Assembly (NCBI RefSeq): GCF_042651785.1
Contig: NZ_JBHSEC010000005.1
Coordinates: forward strand, 1-64,000
Length of the DNA: 64,000 nt
Source of the DNA: Chungangia koreensis
GTDB taxonomy: Bacteria; Bacillota; Bacilli; Bacillales_A; Planococcaceae
Direction of reading: 5' to 3'
Shown: piece by piece, positions 54,679 through 63,435 of the stretch
Numbering within the stretch: position 1 is the first letter of the stretch
Layout: each line of letters begins with the position of its first letter
Translations under genes and position numbers: made by a program
Notes under the pieces: model-generated
Seen by the model: only the letters and a program-made list of their open reading frames with translations
Told to the model about the DNA's origin: nothing
The model's database searches: none

Positions 54679-55869
54679 ATGCCGAAAAGTGTATGGCTTT
54701 TAATTATTGGTATGCTTATTAACACGGTCGGGAACTCATTCCTTTGGCCGTTAAACACGATCTACATGCATGATGAATTAGGAAAATCGCTGGCAGTAGC
54801 TGGACTAGTGTTGATGGCCAATTCAGGTGCAGGAGTTATTGGAAATATGCTGGGCGGAGTATTATTCGATAAAATCGGTGGTTATAAATCTATCCTTACC
54901 GGTATTATCATCTCCCTGTTGGCTCTTACAGGCCTCGTTTTCTTCCATGGCTGGCCACATTACATATGGTTTTTGACTCTTTTAGGATTCAGTGGAGGAA
55001 TTGTCTTCCCGAGTATGTATGCGATGGTCGGAACTGCATGGCCAGAAGGAGGTCGTAAAGCTTTTAACGCCATCTATCTTTCGCAGAATGTCGGAGTTGC
55101 CATTGGACCAGCTTTAGCTGGTGTTGTAGCGGATATAAGTTTCGATTATATCTTTTTAGCCAATTTAATCATGTACATCTTTTTCTTTCTTCTGGCCTTG
55201 TTCGGTTATAAGAATTTGATGATTGCTCCTGAGCAGCACACCACAGTTATTAATGAAGGAAAACGGATTAAGAATAAAGCTCCGTTTTATGCATTGCTAA
55301 TTGTTAGCATTGGATACATCTTGTTATGGTTGGTCTATTCTCAATGGACGACAACAATTTCAGCTTATACGCTGGATCTTGGAATTACGTTGACACAGTA
55401 TAGCTCCTTGTGGACGCTTAACGGGATCCTAATAGTCGCGGGACAGCCATTGATCAGACCAATTGTCAAACGAATGGAACACCACTTAAAAGGCCAAATT
55501 TTACTTGGCACTGTAATATTAATCATCTCCTTTGTAGTTGTTGCGTACGCTGAACAATTCTCGATGTTCGTAGTAGCTATGGTCATCTTGACGATCGGAG
55601 AAATGTTTGTTTGGCCCGCAGTACCTGCTCTTGCAAGTCAGCTGGCACCAAAAGGCCGTGAAGGCTTCTATCAAGGGATTGTCAACAGTGCAGCAACCAT
55701 TGGCAGAATGATCGGCCCATTCATTGGTGGAGTACTCGTCGATGAGTACGGAATGAAAATGATGTTCCTAATCTTGACCATTTTAGCCTCATTCTCAATT
55801 ATTACGAGTTTACTTTACGATAAACCGTTAAAAAATATAACTAATGAACAGCAGGCTAATACAAAATAA
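54679..55869 (+). CDS. Major facilitator superfamily transporter
   Basis: A 396-residue membrane protein with twelve hydrophobic segments; the MFS loop 2-3 motif is GGVLFDKIGGYKS and the second half repeats it as GGVLVDEYGMKMM. Probably a multidrug or metabolite exporter of the DHA1 type; substrate unknown. CGGAGG precedes the ATG. Followed by a terminator. Confidence 0.85.
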   Translation: MPKSVWLLIIGMLINTVGNSFLWPLNTIYMHDELGKSLAVAGLVLMANSGAGVIGNMLGGVLFDKIGGYKSILTGIIISLLALTGLVFFHGWPHYIWFLTLLGFSGGIVFPSMYAMVGTAWPEGGRKAFNAIYLSQNVGVAIGPALAGVVADISFDYIFLANLIMYIFFFLLALFGYKNLMIAPEQHTTVINEGKRIKNKAPFYALLIVSIGYILLWLVYSQWTTTISAYTLDLGITLTQYSSLWTLNGILIVAGQPLIRPIVKRMEHHLKGQILLGTVILIISFVVVAYAEQFSMFVVAMVILTIGEMFVWPAVPALASQLAPKGREGFYQGIVNSAATIGRMIGPFIGGVLVDEYGMKMMFLILTILASFSIITSLLYDKPLKNITNEQQANTK

Positions 55870-55895
55870 AATTATTTTACACTATCCAAAAGATG

Positions 55896-55925
55896 CGGGG
55901 ACAATCAATGTCTCCGTGTTTTTTC
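55896..55925 (+). terminator. Rho-independent terminator
   Basis: CGGGGACA pairs with TGTCTCCG (one G-T pair) around ATCAA, followed by TGTTTTTTC. Confidence 0.8.
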
Positions 55926-55995
55926 GTATATCACAATTGTTTATTTCTATTGCACAGAATAATTTAATCTGAGAATATAAGGGTAGACTAGCAGA

Positions 55996-56044
55996 TTTTC
56001 ATTTTAGATATAAAGAGATATAATAAAAAATGATAGCGCTTTAT
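55996..56044 (+). promoter_or_regulatory. scoAB promoter with cre-like site
   Basis: TTTTCA (55996-56001) and TATAAT (56019-56024) are 17 bases apart. TGATAGCGCTTTAT at 56031-56044 resembles a cre site (about 11 of 14 positions, palindromic AGCGCT core) right after the start point, suggesting CcpA repression. Confidence 0.55.
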
Positions 56045-56091
56045 TTCTAAGGTGAGATACTGAATAATAATAATACATAGGGGGTTACAAC

Positions 56092-56784
56092 ATGAAGCCT
56101 ATTTATTCGTCTGCGGCTGAAGCGGTGGGAAATATTCATGATGGAGCAACATTGATGGTCGGTGGATTTGGGCTGGTAGGAATACCGGAACAATTGATTT
56201 TAGCACTTGTCGAAAAAGGAGTTAAAGATTTGACTGTTATCTCCAACAATTGTGGAGTTGATGAATGGGGCTTAGGGCTTCTTTTGAAAAAACGACAAAT
56301 TAAAAAAATCATTGCTTCATATGTTGGAGAGAATAAGGAATTCGAACGTCAAGTACTTGCAGGTGAAATCGAAGTTGAATTGACGCCACAAGGTACACTT
56401 GCTGAGAAAATTCGTGCTGGCGGTGCTGGTATTCCGGCATTCTACACACCAGCTGGTGTTGGGACAAGCATTGCTGAAGGCAAAGAAATTCGTACGTTCC
56501 ATGGCAAGGAATATGTGTTGGAAGAGGCATTGCATGCTGATTTCGCTTTGATCCGTGCTGCTAAGGCCGACAAGTTCGGAAACTTGATCTACAACAAGAC
56601 TGCTCAAAACTTCAATCCGATGATGGCTGCAGCTGGTGCAGTTACTATTGCTGAAGTGGAAGAACTCGTAGAAGCTGGAGATCTTGATCCGAACACGATT
56701 CATACACCGAGTATTTATGTACAAGGGCTATTGGTTGCGAAACAAGAAAAACGGATTGAACGTCTAACGACGAGAACTTCTTAA
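56092..56784 (+). CDS. scoA: 3-oxoacid CoA-transferase subunit A
   Basis: Alpha subunit of a succinyl-CoA (or acetate):acetoacetate CoA-transferase, moving CoA onto 3-oxoacids for ketone-body or short-chain acid use. Signatures are GATLMVGGFGLVGIPEQLI at the start and SNNCGVDEWGLGLLL. 230 residues, the usual size for a separate A subunit. GGGGG precedes the ATG. The B subunit follows after 19 bases. Confidence 0.9.
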   Translation: MKPIYSSAAEAVGNIHDGATLMVGGFGLVGIPEQLILALVEKGVKDLTVISNNCGVDEWGLGLLLKKRQIKKIIASYVGENKEFERQVLAGEIEVELTPQGTLAEKIRAGGAGIPAFYTPAGVGTSIAEGKEIRTFHGKEYVLEEALHADFALIRAAKADKFGNLIYNKTAQNFNPMMAAAGAVTIAEVEELVEAGDLDPNTIHTPSIYVQGLLVAKQEKRIERLTTRTS

Positions 56785-56803
56785 GAAAGGGGTCTGAACG
56801 AAA

Positions 56804-57469
56804 ATGGGAAACTTAAATATAAGAGAACGTATTGCAAAGCGTGCCGAGCAGGAGATTGAAGACGGAAACTACGTAAACCTCGGAATCGGTATGCCGACTT
56901 TGGTTGCAAACTTCATTTCAGAAAATAAAACAGTCGTTCTTCAATCTGAAAACGGATTGCTTGGAATTGGACCTTATCCAACCGAAGATCAGGTAGACCC
57001 GGATCTAATTAATGCTGGGAAGGAAACCGTTACAACCATTCCAGGTTCAGCCTTCTTTACCAGTGCTGAATCCTTCGCCATGATTCGTGGTGGTCATATT
57101 GATGTAGCCATCTTAGGTGGTATGGAAGTTTCAGAGAAGGGTGATCTTGCCAACTGGATGATTCCAGGGAAGATGATTAAAGGTATGGGCGGAGCAATGG
57201 ACCTTGTACATGGTGCTAAGAAAACGATTGTCATTATGGATCATGTTGCTAAAGACGGCTCAGCGAAGATCAAGAAAGAGTGTAGTCTTCCACTTACCGG
57301 AAAAGGCGTAGTCAACAAAATCATCACTGAACGGGCCTTAATTGAAGTAACAGCTGATGGTCTTGAACTTAAAGAAGTGTTCGAAGGATTCACTGTACAG
57401 GACATCATTGATTCAACAGAGGCGGAACTGATTGTGAAAAACGTGAAAGAAAACGTTAATTTAGGTTAA
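56804..57469 (+). CDS. scoB: 3-oxoacid CoA-transferase subunit B
   Basis: Beta subunit, carrying the catalytic glutamate in LQSENGLLGIGPYP. Other landmarks are NLGIGMPTLVANFI, GGHIDVAILGGMEVS and KKECSLPLTGKGVV. 221 residues. Together with ScoA it forms the active enzyme. Directly downstream lie remnants of a GntP-type permease that would have been its transporter partner. Confidence 0.92.
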   Translation: MGNLNIRERIAKRAEQEIEDGNYVNLGIGMPTLVANFISENKTVVLQSENGLLGIGPYPTEDQVDPDLINAGKETVTTIPGSAFFTSAESFAMIRGGHIDVAILGGMEVSEKGDLANWMIPGKMIKGMGGAMDLVHGAKKTIVIMDHVAKDGSAKIKKECSLPLTGKGVVNKIITERALIEVTADGLELKEVFEGFTVQDIIDSTEAELIVKNVKENVNLG

Positions 57470-57495
57470 TTGCATTCACAAAGAGGTTGTCCTTG

Positions 57496-57742
57496 TTAAG
57501 CATGAGCGGGCTAATTGCAGGGTTAGCTCTGCTGATTTTCCTGATTATGCAAGGGGCCAATATCTTATTTGTCGGACAAATTTCGGCATAACTGATTTCG
57601 GTGACAAGCGGAATGCCATCTTCAGTCCGTATGTGGTGAAAGTCACAAGGAAGCATACTGGGCAGTTGCCGCTACAACAGTAGTGCCAGTCATAGGAGTA
57701 ATCATTTCGATGCTCCTATTTAGTTTAGGATTAGGAGTTTAA
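57496..57742 (+). pseudogene. Collapsed GntP-family (short-chain acid/gluconate) permease
   Basis: Only the two ends of a permease remain. The left part reads MSGLIAGLALLIFLIMQGAN and breaks at a TAA, after which ISVTSGMPS continues the family's helix-1/2 loop in frame. The right part reads YWAVAATTVVPVIGVIISML and ends LLFSLGLGV and stop, a typical GntP C-terminus. About 400 codons are missing between them. GntP/AtoE-like carriers often follow scoAB genes. Followed by a terminator. Confidence 0.75.
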
Positions 57743-57750
57743 CAAAAAAT

Positions 57751-57777
57751 GTCGCCGTCTCGTACGGCGATTTTTTA
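57751..57777 (+). terminator. Rho-independent terminator
   Basis: TCGCCGT pairs with ACGGCGA around CTCGT, followed by six T; ends the scoAB-permease unit. Confidence 0.88.
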
Positions 57778-57793
57778 ATTGGGCAATTGCCAC

Positions 57794-57822
57794 TTGTCAA
57801 TTCAGAATTGTTCCGCTAAAAT
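57794..57822 (+). promoter_or_regulatory. Promoter of the leuS T-box leader
   Basis: TTGTCA (57794-57799) and TAAAAT (57817-57822) are exactly 17 bases apart, shortly before the T-box leader. Confidence 0.7.
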
Positions 57823-57837
57823 GAGACACAATAGCAT

Positions 57838-58083
57838 TGACGAAGAAGAGGAGTAGTAAATGTAGGGGCTTCTGTAGAGAGCTGGCGGTTGGTGAAAGCC
57901 AGTGGAGCAATTCATTGAACTCGCCTTGGAGTCTGCAGTGGTGAATGATTAGTAGCCGGTGCCGTTTTCCGCGTTAAGGAATGAATCGAGTTGGGCGGCT
58001 ATGCCGTCAATTTGGGTGGTACCGCGGGAGATTACAACATCCTCTCGTCCCTATTTTTACAAATAGGGGCGGGAGTTTTTTTA
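57838..58083 (+). promoter_or_regulatory. T-box leader, leucine-specific
   Basis: The canonical T-box sequence GGGTGGTACCGCGG is present at about 58014-58027. The specifier context GAACTCGCC gives CTC (Leu) at 57920-57922, matching the downstream gene. The terminator is a long stem (58042-58075), CTCTCGTCCCTATTT with AAATAGGGGCGGGAG, followed by seven T; the T-box bulge provides the antiterminator. Uncharged leucine tRNA would allow readthrough. Confidence 0.95.
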
Positions 58084-58127
58084 TTTTCACTCACTGCAAC
58101 CAGGATTATTTTTGAGGAGGAAAAACA

Positions 58128-60542
58128 ATGGCATTTCATCATCAACGAATCGAAAAGAAATGGCAGCAATACTGGAAGGAAAACAAAACATTTAAAACGG
58201 TAGATGAGCCATCGAAACCGAAATTTTATGCACTCGACATGTTCCCGTATCCATCCGGCGTCGGTCTTCACGTTGGACACCCGATCGGTTACATCGCAAC
58301 TGACATCTTAAGCTCATTCAAACGCATGCAAGGTTATAATGTTCTTCACCCAATGGGCTGGGATGCATTTGGTCTTCCTGCTGAACAGTACGCTTTAGAT
58401 ACTGGAAATGACCCTGCAGAATTCACGGCGAAGAACATCGAAACGTTCAAGCGTCAAATGAATGATTTGGGCTTCTCTTATGACTGGGACCGCGAAATCA
58501 ATACAACGGATCCTTCTTATTACAAGTGGACCCAATGGATTTTCATCCAACTGTATAAGCGCGGTTTGGCTTATGTAGATGAAGTGCCTGTTAACTGGTG
58601 CCCTGCACTTGGAACAGTCCTTGCAAATGAAGAAGTGATCGATGGGAAATCCGAACGTGGAGGACACCCGGTTGAACGCCGTCCGATGAGACAATGGGTA
58701 CTTCGGATTACTGAATATGCAGATCGTCTTCTTGAAGATTTGGATGATTTGGATTGGCCGGATAGCTTGAAGGAAATGCAACGCAACTGGATCGGCCGTT
58801 CGGAAGGTGCACAAATCACATTTGACATTGAAGGTTCGAATCTTTCATTTGAAGCATTTACAACACGCCCTGATACATTATTCGGTGCAACGTATGCAGT
58901 GTTGGCACCAGAACATGACTTGGTTAATAAGATCACTACGTTTGAACAAAAAGAAGCGGTAGCAGCTTACTTGGACGAAGTGAAAATGAAAAGTGATCTT
59001 GAGCGTACAGATCTTGCAAAAGATAAAACAGGTGTATTCACAGGTGCTTATGCCATTAACCCGGTTAGCGGCGAAAAAATGCCGATCTGGATTGCGGATT
59101 ACGTACTATCCACTTACGGCACAGGTGCCATCATGGCAGTTCCAGCACATGACGAGCGTGACTATGAATTTGCGAAAAAATTCGGTTTGCCAATCGTTGA
59201 AGTCGTTGCAGGTGGAGACATCGAAAAAGAAGCATTCACAGGCGACGGCGAACACGTAAACTCCGGTTTCTTGAATGGATTAGGAAAAGAAGAGGGAATC
59301 AAAAAAGCGATCGAATGGTTAGAGGAAAATGGAAAAGGCGAGAAGAAGATTACTTACCGTTTACGTGACTGGCTTTTCTCCAGACAGCGCTACTGGGGTG
59401 AGCCGATTCCAATCATCCATTGGGAAGACGGGACAATGACGGCTGTCGACGAATCAGAGCTTCCATTGATGCTTCCTAAAACAACAGACATCAAGCCGAG
59501 TGGTACAGGTGAATCTCCGCTTGCAAATATTGAAGAGTGGGTAAATGTCGTGGATCCGGTAACTGGTAAGAAAGGACGCCGCGAAACAAATACGATGCCA
59601 CAATGGGCGGGGAGCTGCTGGTACTACTTGCGCTATATCGATCCAAACAATGATCAGCAATTAGTTGATCCTGAGTTGGCGAAACGCTGGTTGCCGGTTG
59701 ATATCTACGTTGGTGGAGCGGAGCATGCGGTACTTCACTTGTTATATGCTCGTTTCTGGCACAAAGTTCTTTACGATTTGGGTGTTGTTCCAACGAAAGA
59801 ACCATTCCAAAAATTGTTCAACCAAGGCATGATCTTAGGTGAAAACAATGAAAAGATGTCCAAATCAAAAGGGAATGTAGTAAACCCAGATGATATCGTG
59901 AAAACTCACGGTGCGGACGCTCTTCGACTATATGAAATGTTCATGGGACCACTTGATGCTTCAAAAGCTTGGTCTACAAATGGGCTGGACGGAGCTCGTC
60001 GCTTCCTTGACCGGATCTGGCGCCTATTCGTGAATGAAGATGGGTCATTAAGTAAGAAAATTGTAGACACGAACGATGGCAAATTGGATCGTGTATACAA
60101 CCAAACAGTCAAGAAAGTATCCGAAGACTATGCAAACATGCATTACAATACGGCAATTTCACAAATGATGGTGTTCATCAACGATGCCTATAAAGTAGAT
60201 GCAATTCCTAAGGAATATGCAGAAGGCTTCGTGAAGATGATGTCTCCAATTGTCCGCCACGTTGCTGAAGAACTTTGGGAGAAACTTGGCCATACGGAAA
60301 CGATTACGTATGAGGCGTGGCCAACATTTGACGAAAGTAAACTGGTCGACAATGAAATCGAAATGGCAATTCAAGTGAACGGAAAAGTCCGCTCGAAGAT
60401 TGTCGTGGCGAAGGATGTAACGAAAGAAGAACTGGAAAAAGCTGCACTTGCTGATGCCACCATTCAGGAATGGACTGATGGCAAAGAAATACGTAAAGTC
60501 ATTGCGATTCCAGGTAAATTGGTAAATATCGTAGCGAATTAA
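58128..60542 (+). CDS. leuS: Leucyl-tRNA synthetase
   Basis: Charges tRNA-Leu. Class I signatures are FPYPSGVGLHVGHPIGY (HIGH as HVGH) near residue 45 and NEKMSKSKGN near residue 575. The editing (CP1) domain lies around residues 220-410 with AFTTRPDTLFGATY and GTGAIMAVPAHDERD. 804 residues, standard for Bacillales. AGGAGG precedes the ATG. Controlled by the leucine T-box upstream. Confidence 0.98.
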   Translation: MAFHHQRIEKKWQQYWKENKTFKTVDEPSKPKFYALDMFPYPSGVGLHVGHPIGYIATDILSSFKRMQGYNVLHPMGWDAFGLPAEQYALDTGNDPAEFTAKNIETFKRQMNDLGFSYDWDREINTTDPSYYKWTQWIFIQLYKRGLAYVDEVPVNWCPALGTVLANEEVIDGKSERGGHPVERRPMRQWVLRITEYADRLLEDLDDLDWPDSLKEMQRNWIGRSEGAQITFDIEGSNLSFEAFTTRPDTLFGATYAVLAPEHDLVNKITTFEQKEAVAAYLDEVKMKSDLERTDLAKDKTGVFTGAYAINPVSGEKMPIWIADYVLSTYGTGAIMAVPAHDERDYEFAKKFGLPIVEVVAGGDIEKEAFTGDGEHVNSGFLNGLGKEEGIKKAIEWLEENGKGEKKITYRLRDWLFSRQRYWGEPIPIIHWEDGTMTAVDESELPLMLPKTTDIKPSGTGESPLANIEEWVNVVDPVTGKKGRRETNTMPQWAGSCWYYLRYIDPNNDQQLVDPELAKRWLPVDIYVGGAEHAVLHLLYARFWHKVLYDLGVVPTKEPFQKLFNQGMILGENNEKMSKSKGNVVNPDDIVKTHGADALRLYEMFMGPLDASKAWSTNGLDGARRFLDRIWRLFVNEDGSLSKKIVDTNDGKLDRVYNQTVKKVSEDYANMHYNTAISQMMVFINDAYKVDAIPKEYAEGFVKMMSPIVRHVAEELWEKLGHTETITYEAWPTFDESKLVDNEIEMAIQVNGKVRSKIVVAKDVTKEELEKAALADATIQEWTDGKEIRKVIAIPGKLVNIVAN

Positions 60543-60556
60543 TTTATATATGAAGG

Positions 60557-60593
60557 AACACCGTGCTTGCAAAAGCTCGGTGTTTTTTCTTTT
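60557..60593 (+). terminator. Rho-independent terminator of leuS
   Basis: AACACCG pairs with CGGTGTT across a 14-base loop region, followed by TTTTCTTTT. Confidence 0.8.
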
Positions 60594-60598
60594 GAAGA

Positions 60599-60703
60599 TT
60601 TAGTTGTAGATTTAATGCGTTTGGTTGTAGGCTTTTTGGATTTGGTTGTACACTTTTTGGATTTGGTTGTACACTTCAGTTGTTTGGTTGTAAACCAACA
60701 TCT
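60599..60703. repeat. Five 21-bp tandem repeats
   Basis: Units start at 60599, 60620, 60641, 60662 and 60683. Each begins TTTGGTTGTA (TTTAGTTGTA in the first); the two central units match over most of 21 bases. On the minus strand the period equals seven codons and reads as VYNQIQK-like heptads, but no ribosome site supports a gene. Lies between the leuS terminator and the c-di-GMP riboswitch. Confidence 0.9.
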
Positions 60704-60804
60704 TATTTTGAATTAAATTCCAAAATAAGACAATATACCTATTTATTTTGCTAAATAATGGTTGTATTATAGCTATTAGAGATTTGGGAACGGAATATAT
60801 TACC

Positions 60805-60899
60805 AATCTCGATAAATGGCAAACTTGGCGAAAGCCAAGGACGCAAAGCTATAGGGACTTCCGTGCGAAGCACGATGTCAGCCAGCTGCCGAAAGATTC
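60805..60899 (+). promoter_or_regulatory. Class I c-di-GMP riboswitch (GEMM-I)
   Basis: Closing pairs AATCT (60805-60809) / AGATT (60894-60898). The core has GGCAAAC, then the hairpin CTTGGCGAAAGCCAAG with a GAAA tetraloop, the invariant GGACGCAAAGC, a second hairpin CGTGCGAAGCACG and closing GCCAGCTGCCG. This order and spacing match GEMM-I aptamers, which bind cyclic di-GMP. A terminator follows at 60984-61024, so it probably regulates transcription of the DUF192-Flp/Tad operon. Confidence 0.92.
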
Positions 60900-60983
60900 A
60901 GGTAAAGTAATTGGTTGTTGACGGTCTTCGCTTATTTGTGGTGCCCTAAACTTGGCCTGCAATGAAGATAGAAACTTCCAATG

Positions 60984-61024
60984 AATGAACCTCGCTTTCG
61001 GCAAATGGCGGGGTTCATTTTTTT
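60984..61024 (+). terminator. Riboswitch-associated terminator before the pilus operon
   Basis: AATGAACC-CGC pairs with GCG-GGTTCATT around an 11-base loop, followed by seven T, just before the ribosome site of the DUF192 gene. It lies 85 bases after the c-di-GMP aptamer. Confidence 0.88.
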
Positions 61025-61038
61025 GTGGAGGTGAATGT

Positions 61039-61383
61039 ATGAAGGTGTTGGACGAAGACACAGGGGTGACCATCGTTGAGAACTTAAAGCCGGCTTACTC
61101 ATTCACGAAACGTCTGAAAGGCCTCATGTTCGATAAACGGATGCAGCCACAGTCAGGTGTCCATATAAAACCTTGCACATCGGTTCATACGTTTTTCATG
61201 AAATTTCCGATCGACATCATTTATGTAGATAAAGAGATGAAAGTCGTCGGACTGGAACAGTCACTCGAGCCAGGGAAAATCGGAAAACGATTCAAAAATG
61301 TGCACTCCGTCATTGAGTTGGAAGTAGGTCGGATTTTGGATTTGGGAATTACAGTAGGACAAACTATAAAAATACAACAATAA
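61039..61383 (+). CDS. DUF192 family protein
   Basis: A 114-residue protein with the DUF192 core: RLKGLMFDKRMQPQSGVHIK, CTSVHTFFMKFPIDIIYVD and VIELEVGRILDLGI. The family has no established reaction. No signal peptide is visible, so it is cytoplasmic here. GGAGGTGA precedes the ATG at 61039; the longer open frame would run into the terminator. It is the first gene behind the c-di-GMP riboswitch, 17 bases before the Flp pilin gene, so it belongs to the pilus operon. Confidence 0.87.
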   Translation: MKVLDEDTGVTIVENLKPAYSFTKRLKGLMFDKRMQPQSGVHIKPCTSVHTFFMKFPIDIIYVDKEMKVVGLEQSLEPGKIGKRFKNVHSVIELEVGRILDLGITVGQTIKIQQ

Positions 61384-61400
61384 AGGGAGATTAACATATT

Positions 61401-61580
61401 ATGAAAAAATTCTTTGCAGATTTCTTAAACGAACAAGAAGGACAAGGTATGGCTGAATACGCATTAGTACTTGGAGTAATCGCTGTTGGAGTTGTAGCAT
61501 TGCTTGTAACATTCGGTGATACTATTAAAGGGAAATTCCAAACAGTAATTGATCAATTTACAAAAGAAGCTGCACAATAA
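61401..61580 (+). CDS. flp: Flp-type (type IVb) pilin
   Basis: A 59-residue prepilin. The leader MKKFFADFLNEQEG precedes the type IVb cleavage site, most likely EG before QGMAEYALVLG, so that glutamate and tyrosine fall at +5 and +6 as required. One hydrophobic helix (VLGVIAVGVVALLVTF) and a short polar tail (TKEAAQ) follow. It is the major subunit of a Tad pilus. AAAGGGAG precedes the ATG. Prepilin peptidase is encoded immediately downstream. Confidence 0.92.
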   Translation: MKKFFADFLNEQEGQGMAEYALVLGVIAVGVVALLVTFGDTIKGKFQTVIDQFTKEAAQ

Positions 61581-61612
61581 TAAATTAATTTAGCCTTTAA
61601 GGAGGACACCCA

Positions 61613-62131
61613 ATGCAATCAATCGACTTGTTACTATTGATTCTTCTCGCCATCTGTTTTGTCACGGATATCCGGGAACGGAAGATTTATAACAAAGTCT
61701 TGCTGCCGGTGCTCCTCCTTTCTGTTATTTGGAATACCGTAATGGATGGATGGAGCGGACTTGGCAGTACCCTTTTAGGACTCGTAGCCGGGTTCCTGCT
61801 TCTCTTGATTCCATACTTGATGAAAGGCATGGGGGCAGGGGACGTAAAACTGCTGGCGGTTGTAGGCGCGATAAAAGGGCCGATGTTTGTCCTGACAACC
61901 GGAGTATATATGGCTGTGATTGGCGCAGCTTTAGCAGTCCTACTGATCGGTTGGAGACTTTTGAAGGCAGGACAACTGCTAACTCTTCTTCACCGCAGCA
62001 GCCTCATGAATTATGGAATGAAACTGAATCTCATTCGGTCATTCTCTTCCAAAGAAGCTTTACCATATGGAGTGGCAATAGCATTCGGTGCAGTTGTCAG
62101 TTTACTCACGAACGGAGTGATTAGCTTATGA
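61613..62131 (+). CDS. Prepilin peptidase (A24, TadV/CpaA type)
   Basis: A 172-residue membrane protease that cuts the Flp leader. The two catalytic aspartates lie in CFVTDIRERKIYN (residue about 19) and the GxGD motif GMGAGDVKLLAVVG (about residue 80). About six membrane helices; no N-methylase domain, as expected for the TadV group. AAGGAGG precedes the ATG. The stop overlaps the TadE gene start. Confidence 0.93.
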   Translation: MQSIDLLLLILLAICFVTDIRERKIYNKVLLPVLLLSVIWNTVMDGWSGLGSTLLGLVAGFLLLLIPYLMKGMGAGDVKLLAVVGAIKGPMFVLTTGVYMAVIGAALAVLLIGWRLLKAGQLLTLLHRSSLMNYGMKLNLIRSFSSKEALPYGVAIAFGAVVSLLTNGVISL

Positions 62132-62511
62132 TTAAGGACCAACGAGGTCAGTCTTTAGTCGAATTTGCGCTTGTCATTCCGGTTTTTTTATTGTTGGTGT
62201 TATTCATCGTTGATTTAGGCAGAGTTGCCTACACATATACGAATTTACACTTTACAGTTCAGGAAACTGTAAGACAAGGCAGTTTCGGTCACTCGGATAT
62301 CGACATGATTTCCTATGCAAAGGCTCATTTTACTGCAGGAAATCCGAATGAACTCTCGGTTTCTATTAGTCCATCGGAGTCAGTCAGAAGACCGGGGGAT
62401 CAATTGACTGTGAAATTTTCATATCCATTGGAACCGGTCATGCCGCTTGCGGAACTTGCCGTCAGTGGGCCAATTGATTTAAAAGTGGATTCGACCATTC
62501 GGATCGAGTAG
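62128..62511 (+). CDS. tadE: TadE-like pilus pseudopilin
   Basis: A 127-residue protein starting IKDQRGQSLVEFALVIPVFL, with the TadE domain: a hydrophobic helix (residues 10-32) after a prepilin-like glutamate, and a beta-rich outer part. TadE pseudopilins are processed by the same peptidase and help build the pilus. Overlaps the peptidase gene by four bases; the Tad-domain gene follows 12 bases later. Confidence 0.9.
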   Translation: MIKDQRGQSLVEFALVIPVFLLLVLFIVDLGRVAYTYTNLHFTVQETVRQGSFGHSDIDMISYAKAHFTAGNPNELSVSISPSESVRRPGDQLTVKFSYPLEPVMPLAELAVSGPIDLKVDSTIRIE

Positions 62512-62523
62512 GAGGGAAAATGG

Positions 62524-63423
62524 TTGCTTAAAAGATTTATCAGAGATGAGGACGGCAATATTCTTCTCCTATCCGTCTTTTTATTTTTGGCCTTTACTGC
62601 ATTCGCAGGGCTTGTCGTAGACGGCGGTCAATTATATATGAACAAAACCCACCTTCAAAAAGTCGCGAACGCCGCAGCCCTTTCTGCCGGTCAAGAACTT
62701 ACCACAAAAGATCCGAAAGTCGTGGAAGACTTGGCAAAGGAGATTGTGGACAAGCATGGAGAACTGAGTTCCCTCCAGAATGTCGATATCATCCTTGAGC
62801 GAAAAGTGACTGTAAAGCTGAATAAGCCAGTCAAATTATTCTTCTCCAGCCTGTTTGGAGTCGATTCAATCGATGTACCTGCTAAAGCTACTGCCAAGAT
62901 TGGTGTCATCGGCAGAGGTTATGGAGCGGCACCGATTGGAATTAACGAATCAATGGAGTTGGTCTACGGACAGGAATACACGTTGAAGGTAGATGAGACA
63001 GGCAGCTCAACAGGTTTCTTCGGGATATTGGCAATTGAAGGGCCAGGTGCAAAAACATACGAACAAAACCTTATGCATGGCTTCGATGGGGAATTGAAGG
63101 TTGGAGATATCGTGAATACCCAAACCGGTAATATTGCAGGACCTACTAAAACCGGCATCGATTATTTAGTCAACACATGTAGTGACATGAATGATCGGGA
63201 TTGTCCGAGGATCCTGCTCGTTCCAGTTTATAAACCATATAACTACACGACAAATCAATTGAAGCAGGTTGAAATTACTGGATTTGCCCATTTTTATATT
63301 TCCGGGCCGATGAATTCTCAAGATAAAACGGTCAAGGGTGTTTTTATGAAGCGGGTAAGCCACGGTTTTGAAATGGATCAGGCAGTGGATAAAGGAGCTT
63401 ATGCTCTGAAATTAGTGGAGTAG
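62524..63423 (+). CDS. Tad-domain (TadG-like) pilus assembly protein
   Basis: A 299-residue protein with an N-terminal Tad segment DEDGNILLLSVFLFLAFTAF and the following GLVVDGGQLYMNKTHLQ, then NAAALSAGQEL; one membrane helix and a large outer domain. Such proteins (putative Flp pilus-assembly TadG/TadE-like) are needed for assembly, but their precise step is unknown. TTG start after AGGAGG. Its stop abuts the CpaB-type gene. Confidence 0.87.
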   Translation: MLKRFIRDEDGNILLLSVFLFLAFTAFAGLVVDGGQLYMNKTHLQKVANAAALSAGQELTTKDPKVVEDLAKEIVDKHGELSSLQNVDIILERKVTVKLNKPVKLFFSSLFGVDSIDVPAKATAKIGVIGRGYGAAPIGINESMELVYGQEYTLKVDETGSSTGFFGILAIEGPGAKTYEQNLMHGFDGELKVGDIVNTQTGNIAGPTKTGIDYLVNTCSDMNDRDCPRILLVPVYKPYNYTTNQLKQVEITGFAHFYISGPMNSQDKTVKGVFMKRVSHGFEMDQAVDKGAYALKLVE

Positions 63424-63435
63424 GTGAAGAAAAGA

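Noticed and set aside
60599..60703. Possible CRISPR array
   Set aside because: Units are contiguous with no spacers, the unit is only 21 bp, and no cas genes are present.
60612..60806. Minus-strand ORF of 64 codons with VYNQIQK heptads
   Set aside because: It is produced by the 21-bp repeat array (21 is divisible by three), runs across the upstream region of the riboswitch, and has no ribosome site.
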